A DNA stretch of 64,000 nucleotides from Acidobacteriota bacterium (GCA_016718135.1 JADKEF010000017.1:597906-661905); one strand, 5' to 3'; shown: positions 1 to 9,527, counted from the stretch's first letter. Notes: generated by a model from the sequence alone, not told the origin. Program-made: numbers and translations.

Positions 1-62
1 AGATATTCGCCGGACGCCGGACGCACCAATTCTCCGCCGATGTAATTCTCGATATTGAGCAT
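1..62 (-). CDS. aldehyde dehydrogenase family protein, N-terminal fragment
   Basis: The reverse strand opens with ATG at 62 and reads MLNIENYIGGELVRPASGEY before leaving the window. The NYIGGE-hydrophobic-x(3)-SG pattern is the usual first beta strand of NAD(P)-dependent aldehyde dehydrogenases, which oxidise an aldehyde to the acid. Only 20 residues are visible, so neither the catalytic Cys/Glu nor the substrate class can be judged. It lies downstream of, and on the same strand as, the secreted protein at 138-674. Confidence 0.5.
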   Translation of the reverse strand, partial: MLNIENYIGGELVRPASGEY

Positions 63-137
63 AGCTACACCTGCGATTTTACTCTTTTTCACCGAACCGC
101 GAAATTATGTGTGCTTTGAACTTAGGTTGACCAAAAA

Positions 138-674
138 TTACTCGCCACAACCCAAATTGATCTTTTTCGTCAAAACGTTCTTTTGCCCAACGATCCGTGC
201 TTTGAGTTCGAGCGGATAGCATCCGGTTTCGTATATCCAGAATCCGCTAAATGACTTGCCATTAGTGCGAATATCGGCAGGAACGATCTTATGAAAATTC
301 GCGGCACGGCCCTGTAAGGTGCCGTTCGCTATTCGATACTTGGCCGTCAGCTCAACCTGTTTCTGTTTGGGCGGGTTTCCATCGCCATAAGCCTCGATCT
401 CCACAACAATAAGCATCGCCGACGAAGAACCGTCGCGAGACGATCCTTCCAAGACGGTATTCCACAAATTGACCTTGCCGGAGAATACATCGTCAGAAAA
501 CTTGCCGTCGGTGTCGTAAAACAGCTTTGCGGTCACATTCGCTATGCGAACCTTTTGCGAACGCCCGGACATCTGGCCGTAATCGGTTGTCGCAAAAGCG
601 GAGTAAACGCACGCTAGCATGGCGATCATCATCAAAACTCGCCCTGTTTTGATCCTTTCGCATGAAATGGCCAT
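138..674 (-). CDS. secreted protein of unknown function
   Basis: A 178-residue protein with a clear N-terminal export signal: a charged start, then a hydrophobic stretch (MMIAMLACVYSAFA, about residues 15-28) and a likely cleavage site after FA or ATT. A start at Met15 or Met16 is equally possible. The mature part is mixed polar and beta-like with two cysteines near the C-terminus (ETGCYPLELK and NLGCGE) that could form a disulfide. No family is recognised. It follows the P1 peptidase gene on the same strand after 45 bases, so the two may be co-transcribed. Confidence 0.6.
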   Translation of the reverse strand: MAISCERIKTGRVLMMIAMLACVYSAFATTDYGQMSGRSQKVRIANVTAKLFYDTDGKFSDDVFSGKVNLWNTVLEGSSRDGSSSAMLIVVEIEAYGDGNPPKQKQVELTAKYRIANGTLQGRAANFHKIVPADIRTNGKSFSGFWIYETGCYPLELKARIVGQKNVLTKKINLGCGE

Positions 675-719
675 ATTCTTTAAGAACGGCTTAGCAAGGC
701 ATTATTGCACCAGAGTAAT

Positions 720-1889
720 TTATTTGATCCGGCCGTATTTCCGCAGTATCTCTTTTACCTGTTCCAGCGGAAGGGCCTCGACCGTCCGTCCGTTTCCTGT
801 TACGGTTGTCGCTTTGAAGAGTGAGTTGAGAATTGCTTCTTCGGTCGCTTCGATGACGGCCTGAAATAGAGGGGACATCGCGTCATTGCCTAACACGGAA
901 ATGTTACGCTTTGCGTCCGAAGCCTTGATGCGGTTTTGTGTCGAAAACGCGATCGCATAATCGCCACTGCCGTTTGTCATCGACGAGCCTGTTCTCGCAA
1001 GGCCGGACATTGCACGAGAGGCGAGCCGTCTGAGTTGCCGGTGATCGAGCGGAGCATCGGTGGCGATGACGATGATGATCGAGCCGTCCGCCAGGTCGGA
1101 ACCAGACGATGGTTGGGCGTTCGAACCAACGGCCCCGACCGCTTCCTTGAGATAGAATTTTCCAAGTTCAACTCCTACCGGCACCCCATCGATAGACAGG
1201 ACGCCGCCAAAGTTTGATTGCACGAGTACGCCAAGAGTATATCCGCCGAGCGATGTCGGCAGCTTTCGCGACGACGTACCGATGCCGCCTTTCCATCCGA
1301 AAGCTACAGTGCCTGTGCCCGCACCGACCGAACCTTCTTCGACAGCTCCGCTCTTAGCATTTTTGATCGAGTTGAATACATCGTCGCGTGTGATATGCCT
1401 TGCGCGACCATCATTAAGCCCGCCGTCATTCGTCTCGGCAACAAGTGGGTTAATAGAGCGGACATTTTCATTGCCCCTGAGGCCGAGCATGTAGTCAAGC
1501 GAAAAATCGGCAGTTTTCGGTACGGAAAGAGTCGAGGTCAACAGGATGGGAGTTTCGATCTCGCCAAGTTCATTGACTTGCGTCGACCCTGCGAGTTTGC
1601 CAAATCCGTTGCCGACATAAACCGCTCCCGGCACCTTTTCCTGAAATAGATTCCCGCCGTGCGGCAGGATCGCCGTTACACCGGTTCGGATGTTTTCCCC
1701 GCGAATGATAGTCGTTTGCCCTACGGACACGCCCGCAACATCGGTGATGGCATTATTTTCACCTGTTGCCAGAACGCCAATCTTGAGCCCGAGGTCATGT
1801 GCCCGCGGCCGCTTTTCCTGCGCGAAGCCAACCTGTGTCAGGCAGATCGCGATACCAAAGGCGACGATCAAATTGAACCTGCGTTGCAT
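720..1889 (-). CDS. P1 family peptidase (DmpA-type aminopeptidase, MEROPS S58)
   Basis: A 389-residue exported relative of L-aminopeptidase D-Ala-esterase/amidase DmpA, an N-terminal nucleophile-like enzyme that cleaves itself into two chains. Residues 1-23 are a signal peptide ending VGFA. Family blocks are visible: NAITDVAGVSVGQTT, VGAGTGTVAFGWKGGIGTSSR, LGVLVQSNFG and GSIIIVIATDAPL. By analogy with DmpA, self-cleavage would fall at Gly269-Ser270 (the G|SIIIV site), giving a 120-residue small chain, close to the small chain of DmpA. The start has a GGAAG Shine-Dalgarno upstream. The signal peptide points to the periplasm; substrate (D-Ala or beta-Ala peptides or others) cannot be told from sequence. 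Confidence 0.85.
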   Translation of the reverse strand: MQRRFNLIVAFGIAICLTQVGFAQEKRPRAHDLGLKIGVLATGENNAITDVAGVSVGQTTIIRGENIRTGVTAILPHGGNLFQEKVPGAVYVGNGFGKLAGSTQVNELGEIETPILLTSTLSVPKTADFSLDYMLGLRGNENVRSINPLVAETNDGGLNDGRARHITRDDVFNSIKNAKSGAVEEGSVGAGTGTVAFGWKGGIGTSSRKLPTSLGGYTLGVLVQSNFGGVLSIDGVPVGVELGKFYLKEAVGAVGSNAQPSSGSDLADGSIIIVIATDAPLDHRQLRRLASRAMSGLARTGSSMTNGSGDYAIAFSTQNRIKASDAKRNISVLGNDAMSPLFQAVIEATEEAILNSLFKATTVTGNGRTVEALPLEQVKEILRKYGRIK

Positions 1890-1905
1890 AACATCGATCT
1901 TCCCG

Positions 1906-1933
1906 CCGCCCGCTTACGCAGGCGGTTCTGACT
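1906..1933. repeat. REP-like palindrome A, copy 1
   Basis: A 28-base element with CCGCC and GGCGG arms and tail GGTTCTGACT. It touches the stop codon of dcd. A second copy lies at 23374-23401 and matches at 24 of 28 positions; one arm pair changes together (G/C here, A/T there), as expected when the hairpin is under selection. Confidence 0.65.
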
Positions 1934-2530
1934 AGACTTTTGCAAACGTCAGCCCCGTTTGCCCTTGATACTTGCCACCGCGATCTTCGTAGCTCATGCT
2001 CGCCGCAGTCTTCGTCGGATTCGAAGAACAGGATCTGGCCGATGCCTTCGTTGATGTAAACGCGGAGCGGCAGATTGGCGAGGTTTGCGATCTCGACGAC
2101 GAGGCGGCCGGTCCAGCCGGCTTCGAGCGGAGTCGTGTTTACTAGCAGGCCCGCACGGGCGTAGGTGGATTTGCCGAGGGCTACGCCGGTTACGTTTCGC
2201 GGCATTTTGAAGGTCTCGACCGTCACGCCTAGGCCGTAGTGATGTGGCGGCAACAGGTAATATCTCGCCCCATCCTCGGCCTCGCGAACTGGCGGTTCGA
2301 TGAGCGATTTTGCTTCGTCAAAGTGCTTCGGATCTATCTCATCGCCGTTTACAGAAGAGAAGATCCGAAAACCATCATCCGCGAGCCGCATGTCATACCC
2401 GTAACTCGAGCAACCCGCCGAGATGATGCGTTTGCCATCGACCTCGCGTACCAACCCCGAGAGAAACGGAGTGATCATGCCCTCTTCCTCTGCCATTCTT
2501 CCGTAGCCAAATATCTGATTTGATCGTCAT
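1932..2530 (-). pseudogene. dcd: dCTP deaminase, split by two single-base shifts
   Basis: Dcd deaminates dCTP to dUTP for thymidylate synthesis. The long-form family sequence is recognisable throughout, but in three frames. Frame one starts at ATG 2530 and reads MTIKSDIWLRK. After one extra base near 2497 the next frame gives MAEEEGMITPF, then SSYGYDMRLAD, LGKSTYARAGL and TTPLEAGWTGRLVVE with the catalytic-site Glu, and INEGIGQILFFESDEDC. After one extra base near 2000-2006 the third frame gives SYEDRGGKYQGQTG, ending LTFAKV with TAG at 1932-1934. All active-site segments are intact, so the shifts are either very recent or sequence errors. The longest open frame alone (1795-2496) replaces the C-terminus with an unrelated tail. 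Confidence 0.85.
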
Positions 2531-2588
2531 AAAATGAAGGAATCACCTATTTGGGAGATATTGCTTAAACCCAATCGTTCAAACTAAA

Positions 2589-2623
2589 AGAAGGTGATAA
2601 ACCTCGTAAGTTTATCACCTTCT
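2589..2623 (-). terminator. hairpin terminator after the sigma-factor operon
   Basis: A perfect 14-base stem (AGAAGGTGATAAAC with its complement) and a 7-base loop. Read on the minus strand it is followed by TTTTAGTTTG. It lies 28 bases beyond the stop of the DUF4097-like gene ending at 2651 and before dcd. Confidence 0.7.
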
Positions 2624-2650
2624 AATTTGAAAATCCGAACGCGGCGGCTA

Positions 2651-3489
2651 TCAAAGCGGTGCGGTCAGTCTTCCCAGCTTCATCGTCCCATCGCCCATTA
2701 TGAATTTTAGCGACGAACCGCCGACACCTGCCTTTGCCAGGATGGAGCGGTCGGTGAACACAACTTTACGGTCTCGAGGTATTAAGTCTGGAAGTTCATT
2801 AGTGATCGTGCCCGTTTTCAGTATTGTCGCGTCGATCTCGGCACTCATATTTGAAGGGAGGCTCACGTTCAGTTCGCCGCTCCCGACATTCACGGTTGCG
2901 GAACGTCCTCGCCAACCTCGAACGCCAAACACCATATCCAGCTTCCCGGTTCCGATCGTCACGCTGGTCGTTCCGCCGACCACTTCGACGTAACCCGTTG
3001 TCTCAATAAAACTTACTCGCATCGAACCCTCGACGCCGGTGATCGAAAGATCGCCTTTGCCGCCGTCGATCTCGAGATCGGTGTATCGCGGCACGCGGAT
3101 CTCGTAATCTACACGAAATGGCGTGGTAAGCAGATTCTTCGGAAAATCCTTGGGTAGCTTTTTCAACCCGAACTTGTTGTGCGGCCTATTGTACTAACCG
3201 CTACGCGGATGGTGCTTTCCTCCGCGATAAACCCGGTGATCGCTGCGAGCTTTGCAAAATCAGCGTCGTTCGCCGCTTCGATGGTGATCGTAGCGATCAA
3301 CTCGAACTCATTCTTCGGCGAACCAACGATCTTTACAGACCCATTTGGAGCACCGGTGACGGTCACCGTTCCGCCGGAACTGAAATCAAATTTATCAGTC
3401 TTGGTGGTGGTGCGAACACTCTGGGCCAAAGCGGCGATCGAAAACGCCACAACAAAAAGCGAGCACAGAACCAAACGTTTGATTTTCAT
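2651..3489 (-). pseudogene. DUF4097-like secreted protein, interrupted by one frameshift
   Basis: Two open frames form one protein. The first starts at ATG 3489 (a TTG at 3522 is less likely) with signal peptide MKIKRLVLCSLFVVAFSIAALAQ and a beta-rich stretch, and stops at 3163. The second continues with KKLPKDFPKNLLTTPF, YEIRVPRYTDLEIDGG and repeated short beta strands (GDLSITGVEG, TVNVGSGELNVSLP) typical of DUF4097-like beta-helix proteins. One base appears to be missing near 3167-3180. Its neighbour 3564-4319 has the same type of fold. The intact protein would be periplasmic or surface located. No enzymatic motif is visible. Confidence 0.7.
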
Positions 3490-3563
3490 TTTTGTATAGA
3501 GTGGGCCGGAGAGACTCGTCAATACAAGTCTAAGCCTTGTACCAGAGTGAGGTCAACGAAAAT

Positions 3564-4319
3564 CTATCGACGAAGAAAGCCGATCGTGCCACGCTGATTA
3601 GTCACGGTTAGCGTCGCGCTGCCGTCACCGGTCTTGCCAATCACACGGCGGCCGTCGCCCAGGTAGTTGGTTTCCGAGTTAGCAAAAGCTCCGAGCGAGA
3701 TACTTCGCGTCGAGGGGGCCGTCGCAACAAAACGAAATGAGGAAGTGAACGGAATGCGAAGGTTGATGTTTCCTTTCATCGAAGAGAATCGGTAATTGCC
3801 GCTCTCCTGGATCTCACCGTCAAAGAAGATATCGCCGATACCGTTCTCTGCCGAGACGTTCTTGGCAAGAATATTCGTAAGCGTAATATCGCCTTCGCTC
3901 GAAATATGTGCTCGGACAAGGCCGCTGCGAACATTGCTGACGATCAGATTGCCGATCCGCGTCTCGATATCGACCATTGCGTTGTAGGGCACCCGGATCA
4001 GGAAATTTACATTTCCGACATCCTTACCCTGATTGTCTTTTAGGACATTTACGAAGATCGTTCCGCTCAGGCTCTGTGGGACGATGGTCGCCGCCGGAGC
4101 TTCCATCGACGCTGAGATACTTATTTCCTGACGATTCCAGCCCTCAACCGTGACAGTCCCGGTTCGATTCGTCAGCGAAAGACGGACGTTCTGGCCCGCA
4201 GGGTAAGTCCTCGCAAACTTCTTCTGGGCCGCCACCTCATCCGCAAACAGCGCAAAGAAAAAAACTACGCATAAAAGCATCGTAGTTTTCGACGAGGGGG
4301 TTTTAGATCCAAAGATCAT
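3564..4319 (-). CDS. DUF4097-like secreted beta-strand protein
   Basis: A 251-residue protein with an export signal (hydrophobic MLLCVVFFFALFADEVAAQ, about residues 14-32). The mature part is a run of short alternating strands (GTVTVEGWNRQEISI, VNFLIRVPYNAMVDIETRIGN, SSEGDITLTN) like DUF4097 proteins, which pile up as a beta solenoid. The start lies 9 bases after the anti-sigma gene stop, with AGGA just upstream, so it is likely translated from the same message. Genes of this kind often sit next to ECF sigma factors and may be their targets or regulators; its role here is unknown. Confidence 0.7.
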   Translation of the reverse strand: MIFGSKTPSSKTTMLLCVVFFFALFADEVAAQKKFARTYPAGQNVRLSLTNRTGTVTVEGWNRQEISISASMEAPAATIVPQSLSGTIFVNVLKDNQGKDVGNVNFLIRVPYNAMVDIETRIGNLIVSNVRSGLVRAHISSEGDITLTNILAKNVSAENGIGDIFFDGEIQESGNYRFSSMKGNINLRIPFTSSFRFVATAPSTRSISLGAFANSETNYLGDGRRVIGKTGDGSATLTVTNQRGTIGFLRR

Positions 4320-4328
4320 TTCAGGAAA

Positions 4329-5048
4329 CTAAAGGTCCGAGAAGTCCCGGAGTAAATTCATTTTGTCGCTCAAAACCGTGTCGAGCATCTCGCCCGAAAG
4401 CTCGTCTTCCGGGTCTTGGTTCAAGATCGTCGTGTATTCGCTGACCGATTCGTCTATAACCTGCAGATTACGGTCAAATGCTTCGCGGGTGGCCCGATCC
4501 CATTGAATGCGACGCGTTTGCACACGAGCGTTCCAATATTCGATCGCGGCCTGCTGCTCCTTGTGTCGACGGTCGCGCGCCTGCTGAGGCGTCTCCATCA
4601 GGCCGACCTTGCTCAAAACCTTTTCAAATGTCGTCTGCGTCGCCGCCGAACGCGTAGTAAAATCATCCGTTTGCGGGACAAAGTAACTGCGAATAGCTAC
4701 AAAGGTCGCAAGGGAACTCACAATTGCTATACAACCCAAAGCGGTCGCGAGTTGACCAAACGACAACTGCCAAAACCGCTTCTGCGGCGGCGGAGCAACC
4801 GTCTGTTCGGCCTTGATCTCGTTCTCAATAATATTATTGATGCGGCACCACATTGCCTTGGAGTGAGCAGGAACAAGTTCATCGGCAGACTCACCGGTGC
4901 AAATATCCAGGATCGAGGCAAAGTCTTCGCAGACGATCGCACAATCGCCGCACATCGCCAGATGCGTACGTATCGACGCGGCCTGAGTTTCCTCAAGTTC
5001 GTTGTCCAAAAACTGGCTTATTAGACCTTTACACTCGTCGCAATTCAT
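4329..5048 (-). CDS. zinc-finger anti-sigma factor
   Basis: A 239-residue membrane anti-sigma factor. Residues 1-40 hold a zf-HC2 anti-sigma domain: MNCDECKGLISQFLDNEL followed by HLAMCGDC, giving the His-x3-Cys-x2-Cys zinc site. A single membrane segment lies near residues 97-120 (QLATALGCIAIVSSLATFVA), followed by a charged, probably periplasmic helical tail. It would hold the ECF factor encoded immediately upstream in an inactive complex until an envelope signal releases it. A hairpin with a T-run separates it from the sigma gene, so its expression may be partly uncoupled. Confidence 0.85.
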   Translation of the reverse strand: MNCDECKGLISQFLDNELEETQAASIRTHLAMCGDCAIVCEDFASILDICTGESADELVPAHSKAMWCRINNIIENEIKAEQTVAPPPQKRFWQLSFGQLATALGCIAIVSSLATFVAIRSYFVPQTDDFTTRSAATQTTFEKVLSKVGLMETPQQARDRRHKEQQAAIEYWNARVQTRRIQWDRATREAFDRNLQVIDESVSEYTTILNQDPEDELSGEMLDTVLSDKMNLLRDFSDL

Positions 5049-5187
5049 CGTGTTTGCAGAATAAAGTCGTACCGCATTTCGCTGTTCGTACTAGCCTTAT
5101 TCTTGACCCAATTGATAGATTAGCCTCGCGACTTAAAAGTTGCCTTGACCGCCGCTGAATCTTTACATTTCTTAACAAAAATCGGCA

Positions 5188-5220
5188 CAAAAAACACGAA
5201 CGTAGTTTCCTGCGTCCGTG
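5188..5220 (-). terminator. terminator between sigma and anti-sigma genes
   Basis: On the minus strand an 8-base stem (CACGGACG paired with CGTTCGTG, one G-T pair), a 10-base loop, and a run of six T. It follows the sigma factor stop codon at 5242 by about 20 bases and precedes the anti-sigma gene start at 5048 by about 140. Confidence 0.6.
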
Positions 5221-5241
5221 CTCTTTAGAACTGATGTGTTA

Positions 5242-5895
5242 CTAATCCTGTTTTTTGATCAAAAGCCCACGCAGTTTCAACCTTGCCTTGTGTAGCTGCG
5301 ATTTCGACGTTCCGACGGAGATGCCCATAAGGCGGGCGACCTCTTCGTGCTCAAAGCCCTCGACGTCGTGCAAAATAAATACATTGCGATAGCCATTTGG
5401 CAGTTCAGCGATCGCGTTCTTTAACGCGATGCGGTCGACGACCTGCATCTTGTTAGGATTGGCCGAACCGGCAACCGTCTGTTCCGGCATTTCGCCGTCT
5501 TCGCTGGTCTTTTCGTTTTTTACGCTGCGGCGACGAAAGTGCATCAGCACCTGATTTACCGTCAAACGATGCAGCCAGGTCGAAAATGCCGAATCACCGC
5601 GAAAGCTGCCGATCTTGCGAAATAGCTGAATGAAAACTTCTTGCGTTAGATCCTCTGCCTCAGTCTGATTTGAGGTCATTCGCAGACACAAGCTGTATGT
5701 ACGGCGATGATATCGCTCGTAAATAAGCTCAAATGCCGCGATGTTGCCATTCGCCGCAAGACGGCAAAGATCGATATCAGGTGCAGCCGCGTCAAAGGCC
5801 TCTTCGACAACAGGCGCAACAAAAGTCGGCAATTCAGCCGCACTCTCAAACCCAAAAGCTATGTCCCGCTCGATAACCGCCGAGTGTGGATCCAT
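5242..5895 (-). CDS. ECF (RpoE-type) RNA polymerase sigma factor
   Basis: A sigma-70 family factor that directs polymerase to envelope or stress promoters. Region 2 runs from AFELIYERYHRRTYSLCLR through EAEDLTQEVFIQLFRKIGSF to the STWLHRLTVNQVLMHFRRR helix. Region 4 runs from LPNGYRNVFILHDVEGFEHE through the helix-turn-helix VARLMGISVGTSKSQLHKAR. I prefer the ATG at 5895 because GGGAG lies five bases upstream; the open frame extends back to an ATG at 5988 with no such site. It heads a gene set with its anti-sigma factor and two DUF4097-like proteins. Confidence 0.88.
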   Translation of the reverse strand: MDPHSAVIERDIAFGFESAAELPTFVAPVVEEAFDAAAPDIDLCRLAANGNIAAFELIYERYHRRTYSLCLRMTSNQTEAEDLTQEVFIQLFRKIGSFRGDSAFSTWLHRLTVNQVLMHFRRRSVKNEKTSEDGEMPEQTVAGSANPNKMQVVDRIALKNAIAELPNGYRNVFILHDVEGFEHEEVARLMGISVGTSKSQLHKARLKLRGLLIKKQD

Positions 5896-6146
5896 GGTCA
5901 CTCCCAAAATATCTCTGCCGGATTTTAGAACTTCTTCGCTGGCTATGATGTGTGACCTCCGATAAAGAGTTGCCCGAACGCGAACCAATATTTGGCTCTT
6001 TTTTAGACTAGCGAAAATTGTATGTTTAAAACGTCAAAAGGTAAAGCGAAATTTGGCCGCCCAATGTGCCCAACCTTTGTTTGACGCGTGCCATAGTGTT
6101 AAAATCCTCGCCACAATCCTGTCGTTTCAATTTTGGAGGAAAATCG

Positions 6147-9100
6147 ATGTCGCATCGCGTTTTTAGAGCGGTATTCTGTCGTCTGGTCATTGTTTTATCG
6201 GCTTTGTGTTTTGTTTTTGTTGGTGTTCAGGCACAAGCCCCCTCGGGAACGCGAATGTTGCGCACACCGACGGTCAGTGCGTCGCAGATCGCTTTTGCCT
6301 ATGCCCAAAATATTTGGGTCGTACCACGCTCCGGCGGTGTCGCCCGTCGTGTTACCAGTTTTCAGGGACAGACATTTAACCCGCAGTTTTCGCCCGATGG
6401 AAAATGGATCGCATTTAGCGGCGAATACGCGGGTAATCAGGACGTTTACGTCCTTGCCGCCGAGGGCGGCGAGCCGAAACGGCTGACCTGGCATCCGGGC
6501 GGCGATGCGGTGCAGGGATGGACGGCGGACGGTAAGTCGATAATGTTCACCTCGGGCCGCGCATCGTGGGCACCGGGCGGAACCGCGAGATTTTGGACCG
6601 TACCAGCCGAAGGCGGGGTCGAGGAACCGATGCCTTTACCAAGAGGATTCCAGGGCAAGATATCGCCTGACGGAGCCCAGATTGCCTATCGTATGAACAC
6701 GTCGTGGGACGACGAGCGAAGAAACTATCGCGGCGGCCAGAACCGACCGATCTGGATCGTGGATCTCAAAACTTTCGATCTCGTCTCACCTCCGTGGACC
6801 GACTCCAAGGACATCGATCCGGTTTGGTCAGGCGACACTGTCTATTTCATCTCCGACCGCGACAACGTGCAGAACGTCTGGTCCTATCAACCGGGGACGA
6901 AAAAGTTGGCACAGATCACAAAATTCACCGACTTTGATGTTAAAACAATGGGCTCGGGCGGCGGCAGTATTGTTTTCGAGCAAGCAGGATATATTCACGA
7001 GCTCGATCCGCGTTCAGGCCGGCATCAGCGCGTCAATATTACCGTGGCCGGTGATTTCCCATGGATGATGCCGCGGTGGGACGACGTGTCGAGCCGGATG
7101 ACAAATATGAAACTCTCGCCAACCGGCAAAAGGGTGCTTGTTGAGGCCCGTGGTGAGATATTTACGATCCCGGCAGAAAAGGGTGATGTCCGGAATCTGA
7201 CGAATACGAGCGGCTCGGCCGAGCGTGATCCGGCATGGTCACCTGATGGCAAATTCGTGTCGTATTTTAGTGACCGCTCGGGCGAATATCGTCTTTACAT
7301 ACAGGAACAGGACGGACTTAAAGCGCCCCGCGAGATCGTGCTCGATAAGCCGACGCGCTATTACACGGTTTCCTGGTCGCCAGACTCGAAAAAGCTTCTT
7401 TTCACTGACACGAACCTCAAAGTTTGGGTCGTGGACGCGACCACCGGGGCAGCCAAGATCGTCGGCCAAGACCCGTGGATGGTTCCGCAGCGAACCCTTA
7501 ATCCGACCTGGAGTCCGGATTCGAAATGGGTCGCTTACTCAAGCCGCCTTCGCTCGATGTTTCATGCGATCTTTGTCAGCAATGCTGAGACGGGCGAATC
7601 GAAACAGATCACCGACGGCCTTTCAGACGCGATCTGGCCAGTGTGGGATGCAAACGGCAAATACATCTGGTTCCTTGCCTCGACCGATTACGGCCTGCGT
7701 TCGCAGTGGCTCGATATGACGTCTTATGATCGCGAGACGAATTATGGCCTTTACCTCGCGGTGCTTAACAAAAGCGAATCGACCCCGCTACAGCCCGAGA
7801 GCGACGAAGATCGCGGCATCGCCGTGGCGGGAGCTCGGCCAACTGGAGATGGCACTTCCGAGCCGCCCACCGGTGACGCAGCCCGCCGTCCGCGCGGCCC
7901 GGTCACGGTACAGATCGATTTCGACGGCCTCGCCAAACGGATCATCTCGGTTCCCGGCGTGCCCGAACGCCAATACTCGTCGCTTACGGCCGGAGCCGAC
8001 GGCACCGTCTTTTATATGGAAACTCCCGCAGGGGCGGGCGGCGGCGGCAACTCTCTCAACCGTTATCGATTGAGTGACCGGCGAGCCATTCCATTCGCCA
8101 GCGGCGTTGCATCATTTAGCGTGAGCGCCGACGGCAAGAAACTTGTCTATCGCGCAGGCGGCGGCGGTGGTGGTGGGCAAGGCGGCGGTCCGGCCGGCCC
8201 TCCAGCGGCTCCGGCCCTGTTCCTGGTGGATGCTGATCGCCCCACGGCTCCGGCTCCGAACACCGGTCGCCTCAATTATTCCTTGCGAATGTATCTCGAC
8301 CCCAAGGCCGAGTACCGGCAGATGTTTAACGAGGGCTGGCGTAATCAACGCGATTATTTTTACGTGCCAAATCTCCACGGCACCGACTGGCCGAAGATGA
8401 AGGAAATGTATGGAGCGTTGCTCCCATACGTCAACCACCGCGCCGACCTCTTGTATCTTATGGATATGATGGGAGCCGAGACGGCCATCGGTCATTCATA
8501 CGTCCGCGGCGGAGACTTGCCTGACATACCAAATTCAGTGGGCGGCTTGCTAGGGGCCGACTTTAAGATCGAGAACGGCCGTTATCGGATCACCCGAATT
8601 TACGACAACGAAAACTGGAACCCTGACCTTAGATCACCGTTGTCCGTCCCGGGCATAAATGCCAACGTCGGCGATTATGTCGTCGCGATCAATGGCATCG
8701 AGCTCAAGGCTCCGGACAATATCTTTCGTCTGCTTGATGGCACTGCCAACCGGCAGACGTCGGTCACGCTAAACGATAAGCCATCGCTCGATGGAGCTCG
8801 AAACGTGACTGTCGTTCCCGTCGCAAGTGAAGCCGGCCTGCGTACGCGTGCCTGGGTCGAATCGAATCGTCGCCTCGTCGAACAGCTTTCGAACGGCCAG
8901 CTCGCATACGTCCACGTGCCCAATACCGGCCAGGGCGGCTACACGAGTTTTAATCGGTACTATTTTGCCCAACAGGATAAAAAAGGAGCGATCATCGATG
9001 AGCGGTTCAACGGGGGCGGCTCGGCGGCCGACTATATCATTGATGTGCTTCAGCGAGATTTTGATGGGTATTTCAATAACGTCGGTGGCGATCGATATCC

Positions 9101-9521
9101 GTTCACCTCTCCCGCAGCAGGCATCTGGGGGCCAAAGGTGATGATCATCAATGAAATGGCCGGCTCCGGCGGCGATCTGATGCCGTTTATGTTCAAGTAC
9201 CGCAAGATCGGCCCTTTGGTAGGCAAACGAACTTGGGGCGGGCTCGTCCATACTGCCGACTCGCCGCCGCTCGTGGATGGCGGGACGATGATCGCTCCGC
9301 GCGGCGGCTTTTTTACCCGCGAAGGTAAATGGGCAATGGAAAACACCGGCGAATCACCCGACATCGACGTTGAAAACTGGCCGAAGGAAGTGATCGCAGG
9401 CCGCGACCCTCAGCTCGAACGAGCCGTCCAGGAAGCAATGCGTCTGCTCCGCGAAAAACCAGTGATCCGGGCGGACAAAGAACCGCCGCCACCAACTTGG
9501 GGCACGCGGCCAAAACCGTAA
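6147..9521 (+). CDS. tricorn-like S41 protease with PD40 beta-propeller
   Basis: A protein of 1,124 residues related to archaeal tricorn protease, exported by an N-terminal signal peptide ending VQAQ. The start at 6147 is set by GGAGG at 6135-6139; the frame extends further upstream without support. The N-terminal half carries PD40/WD40-like propeller repeats (FSPDGKWIAFSG, WSPDGKFVSYFSD, WSPDSKKLLFTD, WSPDSKWVAYSS). A Gly/Ala/Pro-rich linker follows (about residues 670-690), then the core with GHSYVRGGD, a PDZ-like part (NVGDYVVAINGIEL), and the S41 domain with RFNGGGSAADY and the nucleophile region NEMAGSGGDLMPF. It probably degrades peptides in the periplasm. A terminator follows directly. 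Confidence 0.88.
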   Translation: MSHRVFRAVFCRLVIVLSALCFVFVGVQAQAPSGTRMLRTPTVSASQIAFAYAQNIWVVPRSGGVARRVTSFQGQTFNPQFSPDGKWIAFSGEYAGNQDVYVLAAEGGEPKRLTWHPGGDAVQGWTADGKSIMFTSGRASWAPGGTARFWTVPAEGGVEEPMPLPRGFQGKISPDGAQIAYRMNTSWDDERRNYRGGQNRPIWIVDLKTFDLVSPPWTDSKDIDPVWSGDTVYFISDRDNVQNVWSYQPGTKKLAQITKFTDFDVKTMGSGGGSIVFEQAGYIHELDPRSGRHQRVNITVAGDFPWMMPRWDDVSSRMTNMKLSPTGKRVLVEARGEIFTIPAEKGDVRNLTNTSGSAERDPAWSPDGKFVSYFSDRSGEYRLYIQEQDGLKAPREIVLDKPTRYYTVSWSPDSKKLLFTDTNLKVWVVDATTGAAKIVGQDPWMVPQRTLNPTWSPDSKWVAYSSRLRSMFHAIFVSNAETGESKQITDGLSDAIWPVWDANGKYIWFLASTDYGLRSQWLDMTSYDRETNYGLYLAVLNKSESTPLQPESDEDRGIAVAGARPTGDGTSEPPTGDAARRPRGPVTVQIDFDGLAKRIISVPGVPERQYSSLTAGADGTVFYMETPAGAGGGGNSLNRYRLSDRRAIPFASGVASFSVSADGKKLVYRAGGGGGGGQGGGPAGPPAAPALFLVDADRPTAPAPNTGRLNYSLRMYLDPKAEYRQMFNEGWRNQRDYFYVPNLHGTDWPKMKEMYGALLPYVNHRADLLYLMDMMGAETAIGHSYVRGGDLPDIPNSVGGLLGADFKIENGRYRITRIYDNENWNPDLRSPLSVPGINANVGDYVVAINGIELKAPDNIFRLLDGTANRQTSVTLNDKPSLDGARNVTVVPVASEAGLRTRAWVESNRRLVEQLSNGQLAYVHVPNTGQGGYTSFNRYYFAQQDKKGAIIDERFNGGGSAADYIIDVLQRDFDGYFNNVGGDRYPFTSPAAGIWGPKVMIINEMAGSGGDLMPFMFKYRKIGPLVGKRTWGGLVHTADSPPLVDGGTMIAPRGGFFTREGKWAMENTGESPDIDVENWPKEVIAGRDPQLERAVQEAMRLLREKPVIRADKEPPPPTWGTRPKP

Positions 9522-9527
9522 TACAGA

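Noticed and set aside
3163..3489. Programmed frameshift at the DUF4097-like gene
   Set aside because: No typical slippery heptamer with a downstream structure is visible; other genes in the window have the same kind of single-base break, so error or mutation is more likely.
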